The notes under the pieces were generated by a model. That model was not told where the DNA came from and did not search any database. It saw only the letters and a program-made list of their open reading frames with translations. The position numbers were made by a program, and so were the translations under genes. A stretch of DNA of 64,000 nucleotides. Source: Leucaena leucocephala (taxonomy: Eukaryota > Streptophyta > Magnoliopsida > Fabales > Fabaceae). This document shows positions 22,756 to 34,541 of this stretch, piece after piece. The stretch covers positions 30,649,001 to 30,713,000 of the forward strand of contig CM073519.1 of the NCBI GenBank assembly GCA_037074615.1, given 5' to 3'. The first letter of the stretch is position 1; each line of letters opens with the position of its first letter.

Positions 22756-24043
22756 TGTCATATCCTAATTTTTCCCTATCCGTATAGTACTGATAGTGGA
22801 AAGAGATTTGGGAAGGATTATAACGAAGATCAGAAGAAATAATACATAGATAAGTCTTAAAGAAAGAGAAGGACCTAAACAAAAATTGAAAAAGGTTAAA
22901 GGCCAAAAGTTAAAGTAGAAATAAATGTTGGGCAAAAGTGGTAATTTCCAAAAGTTTAGGGACCAAAACATAATTAAGCAAAAAGTCAGGGACATAAATG
23001 TAATTATAGAAAAGTTAAGCCAAAAAAGGCTTAGAACTGCCTGTAAGTATTTTAGTCCCATATCTATAAGTAAATTGAGGAAGTCATGCTTGGTAAACTG
23101 GCATGATACAGAAATTTTATTAGGGCTCTAGACAGTAGAAAATTATCTGATAGTCTAAAAGTTATCTAAATTTTTATCAGATTCCATGGATATCAGATAT
23201 AAGTAGGGGAATTGTAGGAAAATGTGCCCTACAGTATCAGATGTTATGAATTAGACAGAACCCCGGAAGAAATCCTGTATAAAAAGTTATTCCCACAACA
23301 GTGAATTTTGATAGGAGTTTGATAACACCTGTGATCTGATAATAGAACTTATCGGTATGTAAGCCTGGATAGAATGAGATCAGATTACCTCATATATAGG
23401 CCCATGATGATGCCAAGAAGGGCCCAAAACCCAGGGTACCAATCCATCAGTAAAAGGGGCTAGTGTCCAGAAGAAGTGCGAAATTACGAAAATGCCCAGA
23501 TTGTACCAAAGATGGATGAAGGGCATTTTGGTCACCTGGGATAGGCTAGAAATGTGGCACATGGTATAAATATGATTAGTTGAGCCCATATACACCCTGA
23601 GGCAGTATAAAGAGGGGTAAAATGACGATTATGCCCTTAGGGTCAATATAGTGTAAGAAAGGACACCAAGGATATTTTGGTCATTTCCCAAGGAATGGAT
23701 GGCAGATAAATACTCAGTATAACAATGTCAAGGGTATGAGAACCCTAGACATTGATTTCCATGATAGAATACATATCCTGGTATATTATAGAAAAATTTG
23801 GAATAGAAAATAGTCCGATTGTTGTGAAACTGTTCCGATCAGTACCGGATTGGACTGAAATTTTTCAAGAAGCTTCCTTACACTATAAGCACGCCACCTA
23901 ACCCCTTGAGGTGTCCCTTTAGCTGTCCCACATGATGTTATAATTATTCTTTTATGAAAAATTTAAATCCAAGATTAAATATCGGCCTATAGATCAAATA
24001 GTAAACAAATCAATCTTGGCCATTCATTTTTCTTGGATTTTGG

Positions 24044-24058
24044 CTATAAATACCCCCT
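24044..24058 (+). promoter_or_regulatory. LTR TATA box (G1 solo LTR)
   Basis: CTATAAATACCCCCT, conserved at the matching position of the other long gypsy LTRs. The copy at 33625 has CCATAAATA instead. Confidence 0.7.
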
Positions 24059-24171
24059 CATTCTGCCCAAAACCGTGGCCTTGTGATACCTTGGGGAAAC
24101 TCTTGCAAAATGAAAACTCAAGCCAAGACAAAGAAGATTCAAGGTTCCAAAGTTCAAGCAAGCTAGAGATT

Positions 24172-24181
24172 AAAGGTAAGC
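24172..24181 (+). promoter_or_regulatory. Splice-donor-like site downstream of LTR TATA box
   Basis: AAAGGTAAGC lies about 115 bp after the TATA box. The same site occurs in the copies at 53551 and, on the minus strand, near 62044. Related AAGGTAATC/T sites occur in element A LTRs and at 20230. Use as a real donor is inference. Confidence 0.4.
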
Positions 24182-26882
24182 AATCTATCATAGCTTATTT
24201 TCCTTTGATTTGGGAGCTTGAACTGAGGGTTTTCATGGGAGAAAAGTTGAGTTTTCTCTAAGGGGTTGTGCTGCCCAACAACCTTAGATGAAAGGGGAAA
24301 AAATAAATTAAAGTTAGAAATGTATGATTGAAGCTTAAACAAGCTAGTTAAGTGATTGGTTGTTGAATCAAGTTGATATTCTTGACTTTGCCAAGAGTGA
24401 ACCTGTTTGGTATGCACTATTCACGAGGGAAGGGAATTGAATTTTAATGATTTAATGCTTCCATTGAATTTAGATGATGATTTTGTGTAGGATTGGAAAG
24501 GTTTTTAACCTTGAAAGCATTGAAATTCCAAGATTATAGTTTTTGAAATCCTTATCTGTTACTGTTCACTCACATGAGCAGTGATTGGAATTTAATGATT
24601 TTGATGCTTCCAATAGTTTTAAAATGAAAAGTTGTGTGGGATAAAGTAGAGAAACAAGTATGGGAAGCATTGGAATCAAAATGAGAATTTTTGAAAGAAT
24701 TAAGTGCAGTTTTGGTTCTGTACAGCATGTGATAAAGGAGCATGAATTTCATGATTCTAAGCTCATAAATGGATTCAAAATATGAAATTGTGTAGGGTAA
24801 AGTCAAGGCATCAATTGATTCAAAGACCAAGTCCATTAGTTAAGATTAAGGAAAGTTAATGGGCTTAATGTTCAAGAAGTTATGTTAGTTAAAGTGAGTT
24901 TAATGCTCAAGGAAGTTAGATTGTGATGAATGAATGATTATATGATGTTAGGAATTGATTGGTATGTTTCAAGAGAGGCAGCCACATGTTAAAGCAAAGT
25001 GAGAAGAAGGAAGTAAGTTAAGGTGAAAGAAAGTCAAGTGTTCAAGGTAGTAAACTTATGCTAAACTTGTATGCATTGAATGTTATGCTTGATTGTGCTA
25101 TGGCTTGATTGAATTGTGTTGCCTATGTGCTTATGTATGAATCTCTTATTATATGTTTACTTTTTCCAATTGTATTTCATATGTAACATGGAAGCATGCA
25201 CATGACACAATAGTAATACTTTCACAAGCAAGAACAAGTAGTTACATTAATGCATGCATTGTTTAGTACCGTTTGCTACTGAGATTTCCCCTGAAATCTC
25301 ATCCCTTTCGATGTAATCCCAATCCCATAGGTTTATGAATGATGAAAGAGGATGATGAAGCATGAAGAAAAGCTAGGGATTGGATAGTATATATGTTATG
25401 TGAATGTGTAATGTTGCTGTATGACCAATGTAAGTAGTGATGGTCATAATGTAATGAAAAATAGTAAATGATGGAATAAATGTATGAAATTTTACATACA
25501 TTTAGATGACATGCCAAGATTCGTTTTGACACCAATAATGCTTTATTTGGATGTCTGTACAAAGAGAACTGATTTTCCAAAGTAAGGGACCAGAATCTGT
25601 TTCCAGGATTTTTGACCAAATGAACAGTAAAATTTGGTGAATAAACTGTATTAATTGGCTAATCATTTGGTTTGGAAATTATTTTTCCCTTAAATGATAA
25701 GATTTTATCTTCACTTAGATTTTGGAACCACTTCATTTTGAGTTTTATAAAATTAGTTATGATTTTTCAAAGTTCGTTGCATAATCTAGAATACCATATG
25801 AACAGTAACCGAGAAAGTGTAAAATTCCAGATTTGGCTAATGGACTTCCAAGGTCTTGTAAGTGGTTCTAAATGCTACTGAATGGTCCCTAAGATGTATG
25901 AAAGTAATGATGTTGCAAAGAGCAATCCTCTACCTTATTAGAGAAGGGACTAGATAACTTACCTCATTACTAAGCTCTGCCCAGTCCCTAAGCTCCTTGG
26001 ACTGCTCCTAGCTCCTAGCTCCGCCATAACTCCTTTCTTTTTCTTCCTTTCTCTCTTTCTCTCTTCTTTCTTGGCTCTTGGTCGTGCATAACATGAAGGG
26101 AGGGGTGTCATATTTATAGGTGAGTGGAGGTGGAATGAATGGTTCAGATCAAATCGTGATGAATGGCCCAGATCGCTTTGCTTCCTCAAGAAGCTTCGCT
26201 TGCATCATCACGATGACATCCTCCTCCTCTATGACTCACTAATATGACATCATCCAAGGACACCTCAGGGGGTATGTGGCACAATTGGTGGGGTCCTTGG
26301 GACACCTCACCAGCTGACTCAGCCTCTCCAGAGAATTCCAGAGCCTTTTTCTGGAATGAGCGGCTGAGATTGTGTCACGTGTCCTCTTTACTTTTTCTCC
26401 TTTTTCTAATCTCATGACATGTGTCCTTAACTTTTCTTCTTTTCCTGTAATTAGGCCATGTGGCGCCTTGTGGGTCCCATGAGGACACCTTTCATGCCAC
26501 CTCATGGTCTAAAGTCATATCTGATCACTTTTCCCAGTTCTATCCTTAACTTAGTAACGTTACTTTATGGAAATCACTAAAATATTATTTTAAGGCCTCT
26601 TAAACTCCATAATACTTGGGCCTACGTTTTTGAGCTCTTGGATTGCTATATTGGGTTTATAACCAAGCCCAAGCACTGGTGGCTCGGTTCCTAAGAAACA
26701 CCTCTTACTTATTTTTTATGCCCATAGGGACTTTCACTATTTTCCTTGAATTTTCACTTTCTTGCAGTTTAGTCCCTGAACATCATCTGTACACTTCTGG
26801 GACTCCTGCACAATAGGGTCTAGTAGCCTTCCTTTTTCAGGCTACATACTGGGCTTCTAGGCCTAAAAATTGGGATATGACA

Positions 26883-29353
26883 TGTCTCCTCCCCTTTAAA
26901 TAAATTTCATCCTTAAAATTTGAGGGTTAAATTTCTATTCATTCATAACTTTATGTATCGATGCCAAACTTTTGTGGCATTTACACCCTTTCCCACATAA
27001 CTGCATTCTATCTTTACTCTATCTTAGACCCTCTTCTCTGGGTCTCACTAGCCTTTTCATCTCTTACTCCTTATCTGAATGATCTATCAATTCATACTTT
27101 TCCATTCTCAAAACATATGGGGTTCTCTTCTTTATTCCTCAGGAATACTTCTACAAAACTTTTGAATATCAGTACCCAGACTTGAACTTGAACTCCATCT
27201 TTTAAGGATAAACTAAGTTTAGTCTGTATATAATATAGGTTATTTGAGGAAAATCATTATAAATAGGTTTTCTAGAGGAGTTAATCAACTCGTGAAGCTC
27301 CTTACCTTAACTTATCTTTGGTACTCATCTTTCTAGAGAGATACTATACTGTTCTCATTTCTTCATAGCTCCTTACTTTCCTTAGGCTAGGTCTAACTGT
27401 GAACTCGGGATCTAATTGCGATCAACTGTAAGCCTCTTCAGAATCTAACTGTGACTTTGAAGCTGTTAGGATCTAATTATGACCCTTGAGCCATATTAGG
27501 ATCTAACTGCGACCCTCCAGAATCCTCTGTGGTTCTGTCTGTATCATCATCTCTGAAAGATCTCATCCAACAGACTAAGTTATAAAGTTGACTGATTCCA
27601 CTTATTGATAACTCAATAAAAATTTTAAAATACATTCAGTAGGCCATATTATTTACCAAGACTTTACTTATTTTCCCTCTTACTCAGGACTTCCTTCTCA
27701 TTTTTCTTACTCTATTGTGGTTACCAATTATGGTCTAACCACCTGCCATTGCATTCCGTTGCTATGGCCTCATCATAACTTCTCATTTAAATATGTGCTC
27801 TAACTGGGAGCCATTTGAACTATGCTATAACTGTAAGCAATTTGTATCATATCTAACTCTTATATGAAGAGTAATATGAACTCATCAAAATCTAGCTCTA
27901 TCTGAGAGTCATCTGTTTCATATCCAACTCTTATCTGAAGAGCGATATGAAAATAATCTCTTTACTACTCTCTCTTACTCTTTCTGTATACCATTTATTT
28001 GATAGGATTATAGCACTACCACCTTCTTGGTACTTGCTGTAACCCTAACATAAGAAATGGCCCTAAGCACTATATTCATAAGTCTGTAGAAATTCCTTAG
28101 TAACCCCAATCATACTGTAATAACTATCCCACTTACTAAGACTATCTATCATCCTGGGTAAATTCTTATTGCATGTCGTATGGTATGGGAGCAACATAAC
28201 TTTCTCATCATAAACTCTACCCTACATGTACTACATGAGGGGAGTATTCATAGCATACTCTAACATGCATGTCATCATATGACAACTGCAAGGAGATGCA
28301 ACTATTTATCATAACTCATGGCAACATAAACCATATCATAATCACATAAATTTGCTCAACCATCCATCATACGTACACTGCAATTGAACATTCTTTCCTC
28401 TATCACCTTATCTTTCATATCCCAAACATTCATTTAGGAATATGAAATAACTACTCATTTAACTTAGGCTGCCACATTACCCTCTTACTAGGGTATAGAC
28501 TCAACCCTTCATTACTTTATCTTATTCTTACTCATTACTCTTTCTTAAATTGGGGAGTCTCTTTATCTTTGAAACTGTGGCTACCTTTCTCTCTATCAGT
28601 CTTAGTCTACTCTATACTATACTATGGTTTCTCTATCTTGGGAACATCATCTCTCTCTATCTATTAATCATCTTGTCTCTAACTTTAGGCTACATGCTAG
28701 GATCATTCCTAGGAAAGCCTCATTCTAACTTGTAATTCTTTTGTTCAGGAAACACTAGCAGAATAAATTATTTTGTAATATAGATCTACTCACATAGAGG
28801 ATATACTTCTGAACATTATCTAATCTTTCATATCTCCTTACTTTATACTATATGGCTTGATTATGCTTTGTACCAATCCTCTAGTTGATTAACTTCAACC
28901 AGGTTGGTACCTTCATTATCATCGCCACTATAACATCTGGCAGTTTCCCTTGACCTGGGACTAGTCAACTTCTATCTCTATCTATAGAGAAAATTGCTCC
29001 CCAGACATTATCCTACTTAGTCCAACCACATCGTGCTAAGAAACACGAGACGTCGGTGGTAACAGCTGGCTAAAACTAACTACTTCCTTGAAGATTACCC
29101 CGTAAAACTATAAGGTATAGGGTATTGTTCTATCTATCTAGGTGTCACTGACTCTAAATAGTGAATACAATCCCCATATCTTCTACTACAGGGAGAACCT
29201 TTTAGTTCAAATCTCTAACTACACCAGAGCATCACTGAGCCATAACCTTATCTTCTGTGCAGAATCTTATGCTCTATGCCAGAACCCTTTTCTCTGTACT
29301 AGAACCCTCTTGATTCTGTACTAGAACCTTCTGCTCTAAGCTAGAATCCTCTA
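26883..29353 (-). other. Non-coding interior of LARD-like element
   Basis: It begins on the left with a polypurine tract (minus strand AAAGGGGAGGAGACA) preceded by AAATTTTAAGGATGAAATTT. No gag or pol motif is visible in any frame, and the ORFs at 26961-27185, 28550-28735 and 29142-29324 are short and unrecognisable. It contains local repeats: five copies of an atctaactgcgaccc-type motif at about 27388-27520, a 70 bp spaced duplication of atctaactcttatatgaaga near 27850-27950, and five copies of a roughly 22 bp ctagaaccctcttgattctg-type unit at 29262-29350 next to the primer-binding site. Confidence 0.6.
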
Positions 29354-29364
29354 CTCTGATACCA
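29354..29364 (-). other. Primer-binding site of LARD-like element
   Basis: Minus strand reads TGGTATCAGAG three bases from the LTR end, matching initiator tRNA-Met. The order LTR, AAA, site is the same as in element A. Confidence 0.85.
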
Positions 29365-29367
29365 AAA

Positions 29368-31256
29368 TCTAACATCCTCATTTTTATACGTCTTAGGGAC
29401 CAAATGGTAGCATCTGGAACCACTTCTAAGGCTATTGAAGTCAAATTACTCAATCTGAAATTTTACTCTTCGCGTGTACTATTCACTGTGTAAATTCCAG
29501 TGAAGTGACCTGACTTCGAAAACTGATAACTAATTCTATCAAAATTGAAATGGAGTGGTTCAAATTGCTATATGAAGCTAACTTAATTCTCTTTCAGGGA
29601 AAAATAACTTGTTGACCGCGCCTTGACCAAGTCAACATCAGTAAACGTATGAAAATTACTGTTCATCCTGCGTTTTCCCCTGATTTCAGCACTATGGTCC
29701 TAACATTTGCACTATCCAATCCCCAGCTTTTCTTCATGCTTCTTTAGTCCTCTTCTAACATACCTATAGGAATTGGATTACATGGAAGGGGATGAGATTT
29801 TTGGGAAAATCTCAATAGCAAATAGTACTAAACAATGCATGCATTAATGTAAATACTTGTGCTTGCTTGTAAAAGTGTTAACATTGTCTAATGTGTATGC
29901 TTCCATGTTACATATGAAATACAATTGGCCAAAGTAATCATAGAAACAAAGCTTCATATATAAGCACATATACAACACAATTCAACAAAGCCATAGCACA
30001 ATCAAGTATAACATTCAATACATACAAGTTTAGGATAAATTCACTACCTAGCGTGTAGCCTTTCCTTCTAGCCTTTAGCCTTTTCTCTAAGGTCCCTTCT
30101 TTTCATATGTTAGAGCCTATACATAGCATAATAATATCTTTATTATTATCTAGTATAGCTTTACTTAGATTATGCTTAACTTGGGGTAATATCCTTAATC
30201 TGATATTTCCCTAACTTTCTTTCTATCTATAGCTAACCTTATTAATAGAGATATTTCTCTATTCCAACCACTAAGAGCAATCCTCTACTTTATTAGAGCA
30301 GGGACTATATATCTTACTTACCTCATTCCTAAGCTCTGCCTAGTCCCTAAGCTCCTTGGACTACTCCTGGCTCTGCCAGAACTCCTTCCTTTCTTTCTCT
30401 TCCTTCCTTTCTTTCGCTCTTTCTCTCTTCTTTCTCTTCTGTCTTGGCTCTTGGCCATGCATAAAATGAAGGGAGGGGTGGCCTATTTATAGGTGAGTGG
30501 AGGTGGAATGAATGGTCCAGATCAAATCGTGATGAATAGCCTAGATCGCTTAGCTTCCTCAAGAAGCTTTGCCTGCATCATCACGATGACATCCTCCTCG
30601 TCCATGACTCACCAATATGACATCATCCAAGGACACCTTAGGGGGTATGTGGCACAATTGGTGGGATCCTTGGGACACCTCACCAGCTGACTCAGCCTCT
30701 CTAGAGAATTCTAGAACCTTTTCCTGGAATGAGCGGCCAAGATTGTGCCACTTGTCCTCTTTACTTTTTCTCCTTTTTCTAATCTCATGACATGTGTCCT
30801 TAACTTTTCTTCTTTTCCTATAATTAGGCCATGTGGCCCCTTGTAGGTCCCATGAGGACACTTTTCATGCCACCTCATGGTCTAAAGTCACATCTAATCA
30901 CTTTTCCCAGTTCTATCCTTAACTGGGTAACGTTACTATGAAAAATCACTAAAATATTATTTTAATACCTCTTAAACTCCATAATACTTGGGCCTACGTT
31001 TTTGGTCTCTTGGATTGCTATCTTGGGTTTCTAACTAAGCCCAAGCACTCTGGTGACTCGGTTCCCAAGAAATACCTCTTACTTCTTTCTTATGCCCATA
31101 GGGACTTTCACTATTTTCCTTGAATTTTCACTTTCTTGCAGTTTAGTCCCTGGACATCATCTATACACTTCTAGGACTCCTGCACAATAGGGTCTTGTAG
31201 CTTTCCTTTTTTAGGCTACAAACTGGGCTTCTAGGCCTAAAAATTGTGATATGACA
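29368..31256 (-). repeat. 5' LTR of the LARD-like element (1,889 bp)
   Basis: Uninterrupted LTR copy. Minus strand begins TGTCATATCACAATTTTTAG at 31256 and ends GAGGATGTTAGA at 29368, where the terminal CA has mutated to GA. It is immediately followed by the GTAGC duplication and family B LTR sequence. The ORFs at 30347-30861 are LTR sequence shared with 25959-26505. Confidence 0.9.
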
Positions 31257-31261
31257 GTAGC

Positions 31262-32322
31262 CAAGAACACAAAACTCTAACTTCATGTATACTTGAATTT
31301 TCAAGCCAATACCACTTGATTCTAGCTTGTTTAAGCTTATCTAAACTATCTATAACATAAAATTTACATTCCCACCACATATAAACAACATGTAAAATGC
31401 CATAAAAACCTCTTAAAACCAAGAGAAAACTTCATAGAACAAAGTCCAAGATCAAAGGAATTAGTTATATTTTCTTTTGCTCCTAAGTGAATGTTTCTTT
31501 CTAGCTCCAAAATAAATTTTGGTAGAGGTTCCCTAGGGTTTTCAAGGTGCCAAAATGTACTGTGAAGGGGGTATTTATAGAAAAAGTTTGGTGGAAATGG
31601 AAGGCTAAGATTAGTTCAAACACTATTTGATCCAAGGGTCCAAATTCACCTTCCATCAAGCTTGCCCTAGAAGCCTTAGAATGACATCATCCATGACATA
31701 ATATAGGGCTGTGTTTGGTGCAAGAAATTGAAAAATATTGATAGAAAAAATTTCAGTTTAGTCCGATATTGATCCAGTCAGTTTCACAAAAACTAGATTG
31801 TTTTATATTTCTAATTTTTATAATATTCCATAATATGTATTATGTCATAAAAACTAGTGTTTAGATTTTCCTACTATTGAAATTGTTAGATTGAGTATTT
31901 ATCTGCTTTCTATCCCTTGAAAATGACCAAAATGCGCTTAGTTCACTATATTACACTATATTAACCCTAAGGGCATAATTGTTATTTCACACCTCTTTAT
32001 ATCTTATCAGGGTATATAATGACTCTAATGAACATCCCTATACTTGTCTTGGCATCTTGGCCTATTTAGAATGACTAAAATGCCCTTCATCCATCTCTTG
32101 TTAATTATTACAACATAGGGGCATTTTCATAATTTTACATTTTTTCAGGGTTCCTCTAAACACTGGCCCACCTGACTGTTTAAATATCTTTTTGGCCTTT
32201 AGGATGCAATTTTGGGCCTCTATATGGGTCTAATACCTTTATGGCTTAATTCCCAATAAACTTCACCTAAAATTATTTATCGGATATATTATTCTAGTAT
32301 AAATTCTATTAACAATTATATA
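31262..32322 (-). mobile_element. Family B-like LTR, inverted piece (right part)
   Basis: It continues 20996-21843 after the LARD-like insertion. Landmarks on the plus strand are ataccacttgattctagct, ggggtatttatag at 31568-31580 (TATA box of the minus strand), and aaccctaagggcataattg. It stops at 32322, where a plus-oriented G1 LTR starts. About 550 bp of the expected LTR end are missing. Confidence 0.75.
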
Positions 32323-33639
32323 TGTCATATCCTAATTTTTCCCTATCCGTATAGTACTGATAGTGGAAAAAGGCTTGGAAAGGATTATGACGAACATCAG
32401 AAGAAATAATAAAGGTTAGATGATTCTTTAAGGAAGAGAAGGACTAAAATGAAAAGTAGAAAAGGTTAAAGGCAAAAAGTAAAAGTAGAGATATGATTTG
32501 GGCCAAAAGTGGTAATTTTTAAAAGTTAAGGGACTTAAATGTAATTAAGTAAAAAGTTCAAGGGCAAAATTGTAATTATAGAAAGATCAGACCGAAAAGG
32601 GTTATAACTGCCCAGAAGTTTTTCAATCCCATATTCCATCAGTAAATAGAGGAAGTTACGCTGGTTAATCTGGCATGATACAGAAATTTTATTAAGGCTC
32701 TAGACAGCAGAAAATTATCTGATAGTCTAAAAGTTATCTGAATTTTTATCAGATTCCATGGACATTAGATATAAGTGGGGGAATTACAGGAAAGTGTGCC
32801 CCACAGTGTCAGATGTTATGAATTGGATAGAACCCCAGAAGAAGTCCTGTATAAAAAGTTATTCCCATAATAGTGAATTTTGACAGGAGTTTAAGAACAC
32901 CCGTGAACCGATAATGGAACTTATCGGTATGTGAATCTGGATAGAATTAGATCAGATGACCTCATATATATAGGCCTATAATGATGCTAAGAAGGGCCCA
33001 AAACCCAGGGTACCAGTCTATCAGTAGAAGGGGCCAGTGTCCAGAAAAAGTGCGAAATTACAAAAATGCCCCTAGATGCCCAAATTGTACCAGAGATGGA
33101 TGAAGGGCATTTTGGTCACCTGGGACAGGCTAAAAATGTGGTACATGGTATAAATATGACTAGTTGAGCCCAGATAGACCCTGAAGCAGTATAAAGAGGG
33201 GTAAAATGATGATTATGCCCTTAGGGTCAATATAGTGTAAGAAAAGACATCAAGGGTATTTTGGTCATTTCCTAAGGCATGGATTGAAGATAACTCAGTA
33301 TAACCATGTCAAGGGTATGAGAAGCCTAGACATTGATTTTCAGAATAGAATACATATCCTGCCATATTATAAAAAAATTAGGAACAGAAAACAGTCCGGT
33401 TATTGTGAAACTGCTCCGATCAGTACCAGATTGGACTGGAATTTTTCCAGAAGCTTCCTTACACTATGAGCACGCCACATAACCCCATGAGGTGTCCCAT
33501 GAGCTTTCCCACATGATGTCATAATTATTATTTTATGAAAAAGTAAAATCCAAGATTAAATGTGAGCCTTTAGATCAAATAGTAACTATATCAATCTTGG
33601 TCATTGATTTTTCTTGGATTTTGGCCATAAATACCCCCT
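32323..33639 (+). mobile_element. Truncated G1 LTR (first 1.3 kb)
   Basis: It begins TGTCATATCCTAATTTTTCC and is collinear with 22756-24058 up to taaataccccctca, then joins integrase sequence directly. The TATA box is altered to CCATAAATA. The abrupt loss of the rest of the LTR points to a deletion that fused it to the neighbouring element. Confidence 0.85.
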
Positions 33640-34541
33640 CAATATTATTTTAGACAGAGATCCTCGAATTACATCGAATTTCTAGAGGACTCTGTATAAC
33701 GAAATGGATACTACTATCTTATTTAGTACAACTTATCATCCACAGATCGATGGACAATTAGAAAGGAAGATCCAAACATTAAAGGATATGCTTAGAGCTT
33801 GTATTATGGATTTTAAAGGGAACTGGGATGGTCACTTACCACTCCTAGAATTTTCTTACAGTAATAGTCATCATTCCAGTCTTTAGATGGCTCCTTTTGA
33901 AGCACTACATGGCAGAAAATGCAGATATCCTTTATGCTGGACAAAGCTAAGTAAAATAACGATATATGGTCTTGACATAGTATATCAAACTTTAGCTTAG
34001 ATTGATTATTAAGAAGAGGCTATTAATGGCACAAAGTAAACAGAAGAGTTGTGTAGATGTTAGAATAAAGCTGCTAGAATTTGTGAAAGGCGACTATGTA
34101 TTCCTCAAAGTTACACCAGCTACTGGAGCTGGACGATCCATTAAAGTTAAAAAAACTTAACCCGAAGTATGTTGGACTATTTTAGGTTCTCTCTAAAGTT
34201 GTACCAATAGCTTACAAGCTATCTCTTCCTCCAAAACTCAGCCACCTTCATGACGTGTTTCATGTTTCTTAGTTGAAGAAGTATATACTAGACCAGTCAC
34301 ATGTGATTAAGCAAGATGGTATTGCATTGTAGGACAACCTAACATATGAGATTGGAAAGGTTAAGCATCTATGAAATAAACAAATTTCTTTAGTCAAAGT
34401 AGTCTGTAAAGGATTGACTAAGAATGAGCTACCTTGGAAGTAGAGGAAAGAATAAAGGAGATATGTCCTGAGTTATTTCCTTAGCATATATATATATATT
34501 ATAAATTTCAAGGACAAAATCTATTTTAAAGGGGAGAGAAA
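33640..34541 (+). pseudogene. Gypsy integrase core and C-terminal relic
   Basis: Starting with LDRDPRITSNF, the sequence follows integrase: STTYHPQIDGQLERK with the catalytic Glu, DMLRACIMDFKGNWDGHLP, and APFEALHGRKCR after a stop. The later part survives only as frame-shifted shreds (KKYILDQSHV-like and YEIGKVKH-like chromodomain region near 34270-34440). Multiple stops and frameshifts abolish function. It corresponds to the same pol region as 14137-15028 but on the plus strand, and is followed by its own polypurine tract (34529-34541) and family B LTR. Confidence 0.82.

Larger units (their letters stand above)
22756..25917 (+). mobile_element. Solo LTR of gypsy family G1 (3,162 bp)
   Basis: It begins TGTCATATCCTAATTTTTCC and ends AAGTAATGATGTTGCA, is flanked by a perfect AAGAG duplication, and has no internal region, so it is a solo LTR left by LTR-LTR recombination. 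It carries short AGGGACCAAAACATAATTA-type repeats at about 22870-23030, a TATA box at 24044-24058, and a splice-donor-like AAAGGTAAGC at 24172-24181. It is the full-length reference for the other G1 copies at 32323, 52103 and 60118. The ORFs inside (22765-23131, 24016-24836, 25299-25881) recur between copies only as LTR sequence and encode no known domain. Confidence 0.93.
21849..26882 (-). repeat. 3' LTR of the LARD-like element, split by a solo LTR
   Basis: Pieces 21849-22755 and 25918-26882 together equal 29368-31256 in order and content. The right end is GGGATATGACA at 26872-26882. The break is the 22756-25917 insertion with its AAGAG duplication. Confidence 0.88.
21849..31256 (-). mobile_element. 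LARD-like non-autonomous gypsy-type element
   Basis: Two LTRs of about 1.87-1.89 kb (21849-26882, split by a solo LTR, and 29368-31256) enclose about 2.5 kb that lacks recognisable gag or pol. A primer-binding site at 29354-29364 and a polypurine tract at 26883-26900 set the orientation as minus. The duplication is GTAGC. Outer LTR bases are TA at 21849 and TC at 29368 instead of TG, both probably point mutations. Large retrotransposon derivatives of this sort are mobilised in trans by an autonomous relative. LTR sequence is closely matched between copies, for example over gcatctggaaccacttctaa. Confidence 0.85.

Noticed and set aside
26239..26505. GC-richer ORF pair at 25959-26505 and 30347-30861
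   Set aside because: These are equivalent parts of the two LARD LTRs. The purine/pyrimidine-rich runs (tttctctctttctctc) generate Lys/Arg/Glu-rich frames by composition.
28550..28735. Hydrophobic ORF that could be a small membrane protein
   Set aside because: It lies in the non-coding interior of the LARD-like element, is T-rich and low-complexity, and has no neighbouring coding context.
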